In this document: one piece after another, positions 41,697 through 51,010 of the stretch
Numbering within the stretch: position 1 is the stretch's first letter
How the letters are laid out: every line of letters starts with the position of its first letter
Assembly: GCA_001941045.1 (NCBI GenBank)
Contig: MSHD01000024.1
Location: 124,973 to 188,972 of the forward strand
Direction: 5' to 3'
Origin: Lachnospiraceae bacterium Zagget2
GTDB lineage: Bacteria; Bacillota; Clostridia; Lachnospirales; Lachnospiraceae
Length of the DNA: 64,000 nt
Made by a program: the position numbers and the translations under genes
The notes under the pieces: generated by a model
What the model saw: the letters and a program-made list of their open reading frames with translations, nothing else
The model's database searches: none
Told to the model about the DNA's origin: nothing

Positions 41697-43117
41697 TGGA
41701 TATCTGGCTGATTACAGGACTTGTCGTCACGCTCGTCGTCATCGTAGGTCTGTCCATCTGGTCCGGCACGAAGGCGAAGCAGGGCGAACGAAGCAACAGC
41801 ATGCCGGTCGTGGCCGGTGTGATCATCGGGACGCTGGTGGGCGGCTCTTCCACGGTCGGAACGGCGCAGCTGGCCTACACCTACGGCATGTCGGCCTGGT
41901 GGTTTACGCTGGGCGGAGGGATATCCTGTCTGATTCTGGCACTGGTCTACGCGATTCCGCTTCGGCGCTCCGGCTGTACGACGCTGGTCGGCATGATTCG
42001 CAAGGAGTTCGGCTCTCAGGTCGGGATCGCGGCGTCGGTTCTGTCCGCAGTGGGAACCTTCATCAATATCATTTCCCAGCTGATCTCCGCTACGGCGGTG
42101 GTCGCGGTCATCGCGCCAAACCTGGGGATTGTACCGGCAGTTCTTTTCTCCGCGCTGTTTATGGTTCTCTACGTGGTGTTCGGAGGAACGAAGGGCGCCG
42201 GGATGGTGGGCATCGTGAAGACGGTCCTGCTCTATGTGGCCATGATGGGCTGCGGCGTTATCGTCCTGCAGCTGGTGGGAGGCGTGAATCCCTTTGTGGA
42301 GATGGTGCACGGAATTGATAATCCGGAGGGTATACATTTCTTCTCGCTCTTTGCCCGCGGCGTCGGGACGGATGCGGGAGCCTGCCTCTCGCTGATTCTG
42401 GGAGTCCTCACGACACAGACTTACGCGCAGGGCGTACTGTCCGGCAGGAGCGACCGTGCTGGCCGCGGAGGAGCGCTGATCTCGGCATTCCTGATCCCGC
42501 CGATTGGAATCGGGGGAATCCTGGTTGGACTCTACATGCGGGCAAATGCGGTGCTGTACCCGGGTGTGACGGCGAAGACCGCGCTGACGACCTTTGTGAC
42601 GGCGCATGTGCCGCCCCTGCTGGCGGGCGTCATCCTCGGAACGCTGTTTATCGCGGTGGTCGGAACCGGGGCCGGACTCGCGCTTGGAATTTCGACGATC
42701 ATCAACAACGATATTGTAAAGAATGTCACACATAAATTTGACGATCCGAAAAAGGCGGCCCGGCTGTCGAAACTCTGGATTGTGCTGGTGCTGATCGGCG
42801 CCTGCTGCCTGTCCACCGGCAGTCTGGGGGACACCATTCTGCAGTTCGCATTCATGTCCATGGGACTGCGCGGTGCGGTTGTATTTGTTCCGCTGCTCTG
42901 TGCGCTGTGGCTGCCCGGCAGGGTGGATCCGAGGTTCTGTCTTTGTTCGGTGATCGTCAGCCCGATCCTGGTGCTGATCTTTGGCATCATAGAAGTATTC
43001 CCGTTCGACTCGCTGTTTGTCGGCGTACTGTTCAGCCTGCTCGTATGCGCGGCCGGAGCGGTACACGGAACGACAAAATCCAGGGGAAAGGAGGAAGATA
43101 CGCGGGGGAACGGCTAA
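41696..43117 (+). CDS. Sodium:solute symporter (SSS family)
   Basis: This 473-residue, about thirteen-helix protein belongs to the SSS family. A GVIIGTLVGGSSTVGTAQL segment near residue 38 matches TM1-2 of such carriers, and a G-V-L-S-G-R-S-x-R-A-G-R-G-G motif lies near 250. The ATG at 41696 shares bases with the CoA-transferase stop, so co-expression is certain if translation is coupled. The substrate is likely the phloroglucinol-type compound, a related cyclic or short-chain acid. SSS carriers of carboxylates (pantothenate, acetate types) are the nearest analogues. Confidence 0.85.
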   Translation: MDIWLITGLVVTLVVIVGLSIWSGTKAKQGERSNSMPVVAGVIIGTLVGGSSTVGTAQLAYTYGMSAWWFTLGGGISCLILALVYAIPLRRSGCTTLVGMIRKEFGSQVGIAASVLSAVGTFINIISQLISATAVVAVIAPNLGIVPAVLFSALFMVLYVVFGGTKGAGMVGIVKTVLLYVAMMGCGVIVLQLVGGVNPFVEMVHGIDNPEGIHFFSLFARGVGTDAGACLSLILGVLTTQTYAQGVLSGRSDRAGRGGALISAFLIPPIGIGGILVGLYMRANAVLYPGVTAKTALTTFVTAHVPPLLAGVILGTLFIAVVGTGAGLALGISTIINNDIVKNVTHKFDDPKKAARLSKLWIVLVLIGACCLSTGSLGDTILQFAFMSMGLRGAVVFVPLLCALWLPGRVDPRFCLCSVIVSPILVLIFGIIEVFPFDSLFVGVLFSLLVCAAGAVHGTTKSRGKEEDTRGNG

Positions 43118-43159
43118 TTAACTGTAATAAACCAAAATAATCAGAGAAGGAGATGTAAA

Positions 43160-44464
43160 ATGGGTGAAGTAACAAAAAGTCAGAGTATCAGAAATTTTGG
43201 GGCTAAAGGGTGGTTTTTAATACTGTACTGTTTCACGGCGCTGTTCTGTAATGTCGCGATGACAATCGACGGGCTGAATGTCGCGCTTCCGCTTGTCTCG
43301 GACGGGAATGGGCTCGATTACAATGCCTGCCTCAGTCTTGGCACCGTGGCGGGGTTTGTGGGTGTTGTTTTAATGTTTGTAATCGGAAAGGTTCGTGAGA
43401 AGCTGGGAAACCGCTATACGAGCGGAGGACTTCTTATTATTGCAGGCCTAACCTACAGTCTTTTCTATGTCAGTTCCAGCAGTCTGGTTATGTATGGGGT
43501 GTGCATGAGTATCATGGTGGCCTGTACGCAGGGTTGTTTTTACCTCTGCACGGGTCCGCTGCAGGCGCGCTGGTTTCCGAAAAAAAGAGGTGTGGTTGTC
43601 GGAATCACCACGACGGGCGCAAACATTGGTTCCGCAATCCTTGTTCCGCTGCTGACCGCACTCACGACTTTCCTTGGCTGGAAGATGGGCCTTTCTGTAA
43701 TTGGTATTTTCGCGGTTGTAGTCGGCGTGATTGGTATTCTGATTCTGCGTGACGATCCGATTGACGCGGGCGTTTATCCGGACAATGTGACAAAGGAAGA
43801 GTATGAGAAAGAGTACCTTGTGGATGCACAGGCGAGAAAAGAGGAGTACAAGAGCGACTGGACTGTAAAACGTCTGCTGACGACAAAGGAGACCTATCTG
43901 GCGATTCTGGTTCCCGCGTTTCTGGGACTTGGCCTTGTGGGTATCGTTTCGCAGTTTGTGAGCAGAAACATGGCTCTGGGGCTGTCCTCGGCGCAGGCGG
44001 TCGGAGCGATGACGGTCGCAGCAGTGTTCGGTATGCTCGGAAGTTATCTGCTGGGTATCATTGATACGAAATTCGGGACGAAGACAGCCGCAATCGTCTA
44101 CTCACTGTTCTTTGCTGCGGCGGTAGTCATCAATATCTTAGGTCAGTTTAATGTTGTTTTCGTCTACATTTCGATCGTGATGGTCGGCATGTCCCTTGGC
44201 GGCACCACGAATGTTCAGATATCCTGGCCGGCGAGTATTTTCGGGCAGCTGGATTATCCGGTTGCGAATACAGTGATCTACCCGATCATGTACTGCATTA
44301 TTTCTCTCAACTTTGTGCTGAACGCGGTTGTGCTTCAGGTCACGGGAACGCTGACGATGGCCTATGTGGTTTACGCGATTCTCATGATCATCGCCGCGCT
44401 GATTGCGAAGGCGACGGATTCTACAAAGTGGAACAAAGAAGTGCATCCGGAACTGATGAAATAA
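43160..44464 (+). CDS. MFS transporter (2)
   Basis: This 434-residue, twelve-helix major facilitator protein has a cytoplasmic loop near residue 190 with DDPIDAGVYPDNVTKEEYEK and a C-terminal tail STKWNKEVHPELMK. The product of 47668-48948 has a similar loop (EEAGAYPDNDPSMTMEDV), and a decayed gene at 53164-53390 encodes the same C-terminal tail. So three members of one subfamily sit within 10 kb. AAGGAGATG precedes the ATG. Substrate probably an intermediate of the phloroglucinol-type pathway; not established. Confidence 0.85.
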   Translation: MGEVTKSQSIRNFGAKGWFLILYCFTALFCNVAMTIDGLNVALPLVSDGNGLDYNACLSLGTVAGFVGVVLMFVIGKVREKLGNRYTSGGLLIIAGLTYSLFYVSSSSLVMYGVCMSIMVACTQGCFYLCTGPLQARWFPKKRGVVVGITTTGANIGSAILVPLLTALTTFLGWKMGLSVIGIFAVVVGVIGILILRDDPIDAGVYPDNVTKEEYEKEYLVDAQARKEEYKSDWTVKRLLTTKETYLAILVPAFLGLGLVGIVSQFVSRNMALGLSSAQAVGAMTVAAVFGMLGSYLLGIIDTKFGTKTAAIVYSLFFAAAVVINILGQFNVVFVYISIVMVGMSLGGTTNVQISWPASIFGQLDYPVANTVIYPIMYCIISLNFVLNAVVLQVTGTLTMAYVVYAILMIIAALIAKATDSTKWNKEVHPELMK

Positions 44465-44482
44465 CAGAAAGGGGAAATCTTT

Positions 44483-46438
44483 ATGGATAACAAGTACAGC
44501 AAACTTTTCACACCGATTAAAATCGGTAATCTGACACTGAAGAATCGCATCTTCGCGTCACCGACCTCACTCAACTGGCTCGCGGTCGACGGCAATCTGA
44601 CGCCGGAGACGATTGCCTTCTACGAGATGAAGGCGATGGGCGGCGCGGCGGTCGTCACGCTGGGAGAGGTCATCCCGCACTCTGCGACCGGCAAGTCGCA
44701 TGACAGGCAGCTCTGTCTGGACAACCCGAATTGCCTGGTGTCCCTGTCGCAGCTCGCGAGGGCGATCAAGCGCCATGGTGCGGTGCCGAACGTGGAGATT
44801 TCCCACGGCGGGAAATGGGGCGGACTCGAGAGCCTGGCGGGCAGCCAGAAGGAAGGCAAGATTGCCTACGGTCCGATTCACGAGATCCTCCCGGAGGGTG
44901 AGGTTCACGAGATGCCGAAGGAGCTGATCGAGGAGGTCTGCGAATCTTTCGGCAAGGGCGCGGCGGTCGTGCAGAGAGCCGGATTCGAGATGTGCATGGT
45001 TCACGCGGGGCACGGCTGGTTCTTCGGTCAGTTCCTCGCGAAGAGAAGCAATACCCGTACCGACGAGTTCGGCGGAAGCCTCGAAAACCGCGCAAGGCCG
45101 CTTCTGCTGGCGCTTGATTCGATCCGGAAGCACTGTGGTCCGAATTTCCCGATCGAGGTTCGTATCAGCGGCGACGAGTTTGTCGAGGGCGGCATCACAA
45201 TCGAGGAAGCGACGCAGCTCGCGATCCTGATTCAGGATAAGTGCGACCTGATCAACGTGTCCGCAGGAATTCATGAGAACCTGGAGCTGTTCATCCGCAC
45301 GCATCCGTCGCAGTACATTGAGAAAGCGGCGAACGTACATCTGGCGGCGGAGATCCGTAAGCACGTGCATGTGCCGATTTCCACGGTCGGAGCGATCACG
45401 GATCCGGAGCTGATGGAGGAGATTCTGGAGAGCGGAAAGGCTGACGTCATCAAGCTCGGCCGCACGTTGCTCGCCGACCCCTTCCTGCCTGAGAAGCTTC
45501 GTACCGGGAGAGAGAAGGAGATCAGCCACTGCCTGCGCTGCAACAGCTGTTTCGGCGAGTCGGTCAAGACCGGCATGATCAGCTGTGTGGTGAACCCGAT
45601 CATCGGCAATGAGCGCAATGAGTGGCTCGCGAAGGCACAGCCGACGACGCCGAAGAAGGTCATGGTCATCGGCGGAGGCCCGGGCGGCATGGAGGCTGCG
45701 CTGACAGCGCATTCCCGCGGACATAAGGTCGTGCTGTATGAGCAGAAGGAGAAGCTCGGCGGTGCGCTCGCTTTCGCGGAGTTTGTGGATTTCAAGCACG
45801 GCCTGTTTGAGCTTGCCGAGACGCTGCAGTACCGGCTGAGTATGACGGACGTCGAGATCCATACCGGCGCGGACGTGACGGAGGAGACGGTGAAGGCGGA
45901 GGCTCCGGACGTCCTCCTGATCGCGACCGGCGCGCTGCCGATCGTCCCGCGGATTCCGGGGATCGACGGCGAAAACGTAAAGCTCGCGTCGACGGTCTTT
46001 GGAAAAGAGGATACCGTTGGAGAGACGGTCGCGGTGCTCGGCGGCGGACTGGTCGGCTGCGAGACGGCCACACACCTGGCGCGCATGGGAAAGAAGGTCA
46101 CGATTGTCGAGATGCGCGAGGATGTAGCGATCGACTGCGACTGCTTCGGACAGACCGCGATCAAGGTCGACATGAGAAAGAACAATGTCTGTCTGAAGAC
46201 CGGATTTTCTGGGAAAGCCATTACCGGGGAAGGCATCCTGGTGGCCGACAAGGACGGAAACGAGACCCTGATTGCCGCGGACACGGTGATCAATGCGGTG
46301 GGCTACCGGCCGAATGAGGAGATGTTCCTGAAGCTGGCAAACAGCGCCCCGATCGTACAGCGTATCGGGGACTGCAGGCGAACCGGAAAGGTGACCAACG
46401 CCATGGCGGACGGGCACTATCTGGCGATGGATATTTAA
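44483..46438 (+). CDS. NADH:flavin oxidoreductase / enoate reductase-like (OYE, FeS, FAD)
   Basis: This 651-residue three-part flavoenzyme has an old-yellow-enzyme TIM barrel with FMN at residues 1-340 (SHGGKWGG, HAGHGWFFGQFL, GGSLENRAR). A [4Fe-4S] cluster motif CLRCNSCFGESVKTGMISC lies near 355, and an FAD/NADH domain from 395 has VIGGGPGGMEAA and a second VLGGGLVGCETA. This is the layout of 2,4-dienoyl-CoA reductase, clostridial enoate reductase, and flavonoid-reducing enzymes of gut bacteria. AAAGGGGAAATC precedes the ATG. Reduction of an alpha,beta-unsaturated bond upstream of ring cleavage, for example in a flavone or chalcone, is a context-based suggestion. Confidence 0.87.
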   Translation: MDNKYSKLFTPIKIGNLTLKNRIFASPTSLNWLAVDGNLTPETIAFYEMKAMGGAAVVTLGEVIPHSATGKSHDRQLCLDNPNCLVSLSQLARAIKRHGAVPNVEISHGGKWGGLESLAGSQKEGKIAYGPIHEILPEGEVHEMPKELIEEVCESFGKGAAVVQRAGFEMCMVHAGHGWFFGQFLAKRSNTRTDEFGGSLENRARPLLLALDSIRKHCGPNFPIEVRISGDEFVEGGITIEEATQLAILIQDKCDLINVSAGIHENLELFIRTHPSQYIEKAANVHLAAEIRKHVHVPISTVGAITDPELMEEILESGKADVIKLGRTLLADPFLPEKLRTGREKEISHCLRCNSCFGESVKTGMISCVVNPIIGNERNEWLAKAQPTTPKKVMVIGGGPGGMEAALTAHSRGHKVVLYEQKEKLGGALAFAEFVDFKHGLFELAETLQYRLSMTDVEIHTGADVTEETVKAEAPDVLLIATGALPIVPRIPGIDGENVKLASTVFGKEDTVGETVAVLGGGLVGCETATHLARMGKKVTIVEMREDVAIDCDCFGQTAIKVDMRKNNVCLKTGFSGKAITGEGILVADKDGNETLIAADTVINAVGYRPNEEMFLKLANSAPIVQRIGDCRRTGKVTNAMADGHYLAMDI

Positions 46439-46456
46439 AGAACAGAGGACAGGAAA

Positions 46457-47635
46457 ATGTCAGAAAGAATTGTTTTGGCAGGCGCCTGCCGCACTGCGAT
46501 CGGAACCATGGGGGGCTTGCTCTCCACGGTTCCGGCCGTAGAGCTGGGGGCGGTTGTGATCGCGGAGGCGTTGAAAAGGGCAGGCGTACAGGCGCAGGAC
46601 GTGGAGCACGTGTACATGGGCTGCGTGCTGCAGGCGGGTCTGGGGCAGAATGTCGCCAGACAGGCGGCCATCCGCGCGGGACTTCCGGTGGAGACTACAG
46701 CGGTCACCGTGAATGTGGTCTGCGGCTCCGGCCTGCAGAGCGTCAACATGGCGGCGCAGATGATCCGCGCCGGGAATGCCGAGGTCGTGGTGGCCGGCGG
46801 TATGGAGAATATGTCCGCCGCGCCCTATGCGCTTGACAAGGCGCGTTTCGGCTACCGTATGGGCAGCGCCGTGATGGAGGACACGATGGTGCACGACGCG
46901 CTGACGGACGCGTTCAACAATTATCACATGGGCATCACGGCGGAGAATATCTGCGATGAGTGGTCTCTGACGAGAGAGGAGCTGGATCAGTTCGCCGCAG
47001 ACAGCCAGCAGAAGTGCGAGGCGGCGAGGGAGAAGGGCGTCTTCCGCGAGGAGATCGTTCCGGTCGAGGTAAAAAAGAAGAAAGAAACGGTCATCGTCGA
47101 CACGGATGAAGGGCCGCGCTGCGGCGTCACGCCGGAGAGTATTGCGCGGCTTCGCCCGGCTTTCAAAAAGGACGGCATGGTGACGGCGGGGAATTCCTCC
47201 GGCATCAACGACGGGGCGGCGGCGGTCGTCGTCATGAGCGAGAGTAAGGCGAAGGAGCTGGGCGTCACGCCGATGGCCTACTATGTGGCCGGGGCGCTGG
47301 GCGGCGTCCGCCCGGAGGTGATGGGGATCGGCCCGGTGGCGTCCACGAGAAAGGTTCTGGAGAAGACGGGACTCTCGCTTGAAGACTTCGACCTGATCGA
47401 GGCGAACGAGGCTTTCGCCGCGCAGTCAATCGCGGTCGGAAAGGAGTTGGGCTTTGATAAGTCCCGGCTGAACGTCAACGGAGGAGCGATCGCGCTGGGC
47501 CACCCGGTCGGGGCGTCCGGATGCCGGATTCTGGTATCGCTTCTATATGAAATGCTTCGCAGGGACGCGAAGAAGGGGCTGGCAACACTCTGCATCGGCG
47601 GCGGCATGGGGTGCTCCGCGGTTGTGGAAAGATAA
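46457..47635 (+). CDS. atoB: Acetyl-CoA acetyltransferase (2)
   Basis: This 392-residue degradative/biosynthetic thiolase of normal length has the nucleophile Cys in [12 protein letters not shown] near residue 88, the His motif [17 protein letters not shown] near 342, and the second Cys in [11 protein letters not shown] near the end. GACAGGAAA precedes the ATG. It follows the enoate-reductase-like gene in the same operon. Having two complete thiolases in one operon suggests either two acyl chain lengths or separate directions (acetoacetyl-CoA cleavage and butyrate formation). Confidence 0.92.
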   Translation: MSERIVLAGACRTAIGTMGGLLSTVPAVELGAVVIAEALKRAGVQAQDVEHVYMGCVLQAGLGQNVARQAAIRAGLPVETTAVTVNVVCGSGLQSVNMAAQMIRAGNAEVVVAGGMENMSAAPYALDKARFGYRMGSAVMEDTMVHDALTDAFNNYHMGITAENICDEWSLTREELDQFAADSQQKCEAAREKGVFREEIVPVEVKKKKETVIVDTDEGPRCGVTPESIARLRPAFKKDGMVTAGNSSGINDGAAAVVVMSESKAKELGVTPMAYYVAGALGGVRPEVMGIGPVASTRKVLEKTGLSLEDFDLIEANEAFAAQSIAVGKELGFDKSRLNVNGGAIALGHPVGASGCRILVSLLYEMLRRDAKKGLATLCIGGGMGCSAVVER

Positions 47636-47667
47636 AATAATTTTCATCTATAACGGGGGTTTATGAA

Positions 47668-48948
47668 ATGGAAACTACACAAAAACGCAGTACATTTGGT
47701 AAAAAAGGATTGCCAATTGTCATCCTGTGCTTCTTCTACTGGTATCTGTATGCGGCAATTACATCGGATGGCCTGAATACGCTGCTGGTCTATTTTATGG
47801 ATGCCTTCAGCTGCGACCAGGCGACCTTATCTTTTTATGTCACGGTAGGCGGATGGCTGACGATCGTCGCCAATCTTGCCTTTGGATACTGGGGCGGAAA
47901 ATATGGCGCGAAGAAGATCATCATTGCAGGCCTTATTGGCAATATTATAGGTCTTCTGTTCCTCGCGAACGCGACCAGTATCTACCTGTACGCGGTGGGA
48001 ACGATTGTCTATACTGTCAGCACCTGTGCAGTCTCCGGAATCGGACTTGGCATGCTGGGATCGAACTGGTTCCCGAAGAAAAAGGGCCTGTTCATGGGCT
48101 GGTGTACCATGGGTATTGCCATTTCCGGTGCGACTGCGGCCAGCACGCTTTCTGTGTTGATCAATATTGGCGGACTTGCCTTCTGTATGTATGTCTATGT
48201 GGCTCTTGTGGTTTTGATTCTGATCGGTACGATTATCTTTGTGAAGGACAATCCGGAGGAGGCTGGAGCCTATCCCGATAATGATCCCAGCATGACCATG
48301 GAGGATGTGGCAGAACTGAACTGGAAGACCGAGGAGTACAGGAAGACATCGCCGTGGACCTATAAGAAGATTCTGACGTCCGGCTTCTTCTGGCACATGG
48401 TGATCGGCTGGACGCTGTCCTGCGTGGCAGCTTACGGCCTGGTATCACAGCTGGCGCTTGCGTACATCTCCTTCGGACATGATGTTACCTATTTCCTGCT
48501 CACGATGGCCTGCGCAATGCCTTTCGGACTGTTTACCTCCTGGCTTGGCGGCTTTATTGATAACAAAAAAGGGACAAAAGCAGCTACCTTCTTCTGCCTG
48601 GGATTGATGCTGGCCTCCCAGCTTCTGATGGTTCTGCTGGGAACCAGTCTGCCCTTTATGATTATCGGTACGGCTCTGCTCGAGGGGGCAATGTCGGCGC
48701 AGAACAATACGATTATGTCGATCACGCAGAGCAAGTTTGGCCGCTTTGATTTCCTGAACGGCTGGACGCTGATGTCCGTCTTCCAGAAGTTTTTCAACAC
48801 AACGGGTCTTCTGATTGTGGCGGCGATCGCGAGCGCGATGAACAATTACAAGCTTTCCATCGCATTCTGCGCGGGAATCACGCTCATCAGTATGGTATTT
48901 GTAGCGACCTTTAATGATACCTGCGTCGGGCGGAATACACTGGACTAA
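47668..48948 (+). CDS. MFS transporter (3)
   Basis: This 426-residue, twelve-helix carrier is closely related to the product of 43160-44464, including the loop EEAGAYPDNDPSMTMEDV after TM6 and a similar spacing of GLGMLGSNWFPKKKG. A weak ribosome site (GGGGG, 12 bases before the ATG) starts it. It is expressed with the second thiolase and the last SDR. Possible substrates are acyl- or hydroxy-aromatics or organic acids. Confidence 0.83.
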   Translation: METTQKRSTFGKKGLPIVILCFFYWYLYAAITSDGLNTLLVYFMDAFSCDQATLSFYVTVGGWLTIVANLAFGYWGGKYGAKKIIIAGLIGNIIGLLFLANATSIYLYAVGTIVYTVSTCAVSGIGLGMLGSNWFPKKKGLFMGWCTMGIAISGATAASTLSVLINIGGLAFCMYVYVALVVLILIGTIIFVKDNPEEAGAYPDNDPSMTMEDVAELNWKTEEYRKTSPWTYKKILTSGFFWHMVIGWTLSCVAAYGLVSQLALAYISFGHDVTYFLLTMACAMPFGLFTSWLGGFIDNKKGTKAATFFCLGLMLASQLLMVLLGTSLPFMIIGTALLEGAMSAQNNTIMSITQSKFGRFDFLNGWTLMSVFQKFFNTTGLLIVAAIASAMNNYKLSIAFCAGITLISMVFVATFNDTCVGRNTLD

Positions 48949-48968
48949 AAGATTGGGAGGAATTATCA

Positions 48969-49745
48969 GTGAAAAAGGATTATTTTGACTTAAGCGGTCA
49001 GGTAGCCGTTATTACCGGTTGCTCTACCGGACTGGGTGTGCAGATGGCAAAGGCGCTGGCAAATCAGGGGGCGAAGATTGTAGCGCTTGCCCGCAGACAG
49101 AATATGATCGAGGCGGTTGCCGCAGAACTGAAGGAGACCTACGGGGTCGAGGCGATCGGCGTGCCCTGTGATATCACGGATACGGAGGCCGTGGAGGCTG
49201 CCGTGAAGAAGATTCTGGATGTCTTTGGCCGCATCGATATTCTGGTCAACAATGCGGGAACGGGTGCGGTGGCTCCGGCTGAGGATATCACGGACGAGCA
49301 GTTTGCCAACGAGATGAATATTGACCTTTTCGGCACATTCAAGGTGGCGCGTGCGGTTGCGAAGCAGGCCATGATTCCCGCTGGGTATGGTCGTATCATC
49401 AATATTGCGTCGATGTACGGCCTGGTCGGAAATAAGATAGCGCAGGCTTCTCCCTATCATGCCGCGAAGGGAGGCGTCGTCAACCTGACGCGCGCCCTCG
49501 CCTGCGAATGGGGCGATAAGGGTATCAATGTGAATACGATCTGCCCGGGCTATTTTGAAACGCCGCTGACAAAGGAAACACTGGACAGCGAGTTTTTCCA
49601 GAATTACGCGAAGACAATGATTCCGCTGGCGCGCTATGGAAAAGAAGGAGAGCTGGATACCGCCGCGATCTTCCTCGCGTCGCCTGCCAGTACCTATGTA
49701 AACGGCTGCGTACTGCCGGTGGACGGAGGCTATACCAGTCTGTAG
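48969..49745 (+). CDS. Short-chain dehydrogenase/reductase (NADP-type)
   Basis: This 258-residue classical SDR has TGCSTGLG at the cofactor loop, Arg-Arg after strand 2 (ALARRQN, favouring NADPH), NNAG near 92, IASMYG with the catalytic Ser near 140, and SPYHAAKGG with Tyr and Lys near 155. It starts with GTG behind GGGAGGAATTATCA. It is the last gene of the operon, followed by a strong terminator. It could replace or assist the reductase at 35441; its NNAG motif is canonical where the other has NSQG. Confidence 0.88.
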   Translation: MKKDYFDLSGQVAVITGCSTGLGVQMAKALANQGAKIVALARRQNMIEAVAAELKETYGVEAIGVPCDITDTEAVEAAVKKILDVFGRIDILVNNAGTGAVAPAEDITDEQFANEMNIDLFGTFKVARAVAKQAMIPAGYGRIINIASMYGLVGNKIAQASPYHAAKGGVVNLTRALACEWGDKGINVNTICPGYFETPLTKETLDSEFFQNYAKTMIPLARYGKEGELDTAAIFLASPASTYVNGCVLPVDGGYTSL

Positions 49746-49778
49746 CTTACTACTTTTACTTCCTGCAATAAAATGGAT

Positions 49779-49816
49779 TCCAAAAAACTTCTGTGTAAAA
49801 ACGGAAGTTTTTTGGA
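49779..49816 (+). terminator. Rho-independent terminator of the phloroglucinol-type operon
   Basis: TCCAAAAAACTTC (49779-49791) and GAAGTTTTTTGGA (49804-49816) form a perfect 13-base stem with a 12-base loop. The run of six T is inside the stem's second arm, so it may act in both directions. Confidence 0.75.
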
Positions 49817-50038
49817 TGCTTCCACTTTTACACAGAAGCGTTCGGATGGTGCGGGAAACAGAAAAATTTCACTTGCATAAGTGGTCGGATTGTAGTACGA
49901 TAAGCCACACAGGCGATGGTTTCGGCAGAGGAGCCAGCCTGTCCCTGATATAAGTCGGTCAACCAATCTTGTTTTCTGTTTTTCATCCGCATTCCGGACA
50001 TTTCAGAATAACATGAAAAGTAAAAAAAGCAAAATCCA

Positions 50039-50067
50039 TTGTCTGAGGGCTTATTTTCTGCTATAGT
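50039..50067 (+). promoter_or_regulatory. Promoter of the Rpn-family gene
   Basis: TTGTCT (50039-50044) and TATAGT (50062-50067) are 17 bases apart, a clear sigma-70-type promoter 47 bases before the TTG start at 50114. Confidence 0.65.
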
Positions 50068-50113
50068 TGGGACAGGTAAAGGTTTTTTCTGCTGCTTGCG
50101 GAAAGGACAGAGT

Positions 50114-51007
50114 TTGAAAAGAGAAAACCAAAATGCAGTGCCGAAGGTGCAGAAGGCGAAGTCCGGAGCTTCGTAGCATGAAGACGCGGCTCTGAAGCTC
50201 ATGATGCAGTTTTTTGCAGATGAGATGCTGCCATATCTGGGGATTAGTGGAAGGGCAGTCGCCGCAGCACCGACGGAGACGGTGCGGCTGGAGCTCCACA
50301 AATTCTATGAGGATTTCAATCTGATTATGGAGGATGGAAGCTGGAAGCATTTTGAATTTCAGAGCAAAAATGGCGGTCTGGAGGATCTGAAACGCTTTCG
50401 GGTTTATGAGGCAAACGCGAGTTATCAGCATAAGGTTTCCGTTACAACCTATGTATTGTTCTCCGGCAGAATCAAAAGGCCTGAGACAGAATTCACGGAA
50501 GGGATCAATACCTATCGGATCCAACCGCTTATTATGCAGAACCGGGATGCGGAAAAAGAGTTTAACGGTATCCGTGAAAAAATACAAAACGGAGGGAAGC
50601 TGACAAAGGCGGATCTGGTGCCGATGGCGTTGACCCCTTTGATGGGAGGAGAAATGACGCAGAAGGAAAGAATTATGGCGTCGCTCGAGATCCTTCGTGA
50701 GTACGGGAGTGCGGAAGTAGGAGCGCAGGATCGGGACTGCATAGAAAAACTGGAGGCAGTGATTTATACGATGGCAGAAAAGTTTTTGGACAATCTGGAC
50801 ATGGAGGACGTGAAGAAAGGAGTCGCGATGACAAGGCTGGGGCAAATGTTGGTAGAAGAAGGAATGAAAGAGGGCGAACAGTATACACTGCTCGAAAGCA
50901 TCCGCAATCTGATGGAAACGCTGAAATTATCCGCGGATCAGGCGATGGAGGCTCTGAGGATTCCTGCTGAGGAGAGGGAGAAATACCGGACGATGATAGG
51001 AGGCTGA
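50114..51007 (+). pseudogene. Rpn-family recombination-promoting nuclease with in-frame amber codon
   Basis: The family is the PD-(D/E)XK nuclease/transposase-like Rpn group. The main frame from 50201 gives 268 residues (MMQFFADEMLPYLGI, then HFEFQSKNGG with the nuclease Glu-x-Gln). The same frame is open upstream from a TTG at 50114 (ribosome site GGAAAGGA) and encodes KRENQNAVPKVQKAKSGAS, but a TAG at 50174-50176 interrupts it just before HEDAALKLM, which is normally part of the N-terminus. So the full protein needs readthrough, or only a shortened form starting at 50201 or 50204 is made. A fragment of the same family lies at 4337-4375. Confidence 0.7.
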
Positions 51008-51010
51008 GAC

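Larger units (their letters stand above)
49746..50113. other. 368-base gap: terminator, then AT-rich region with a promoter
   Basis: It holds the operon terminator (49779-49816) and the promoter of the Rpn gene (50039-50067). A 50-odd-codon open stretch on the minus strand around 49830-49990 has no homology I recognise and no ribosome site. Base composition changes here from the GC-rich catabolic block to a more AT-rich accessory strip. Confidence 0.5.
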
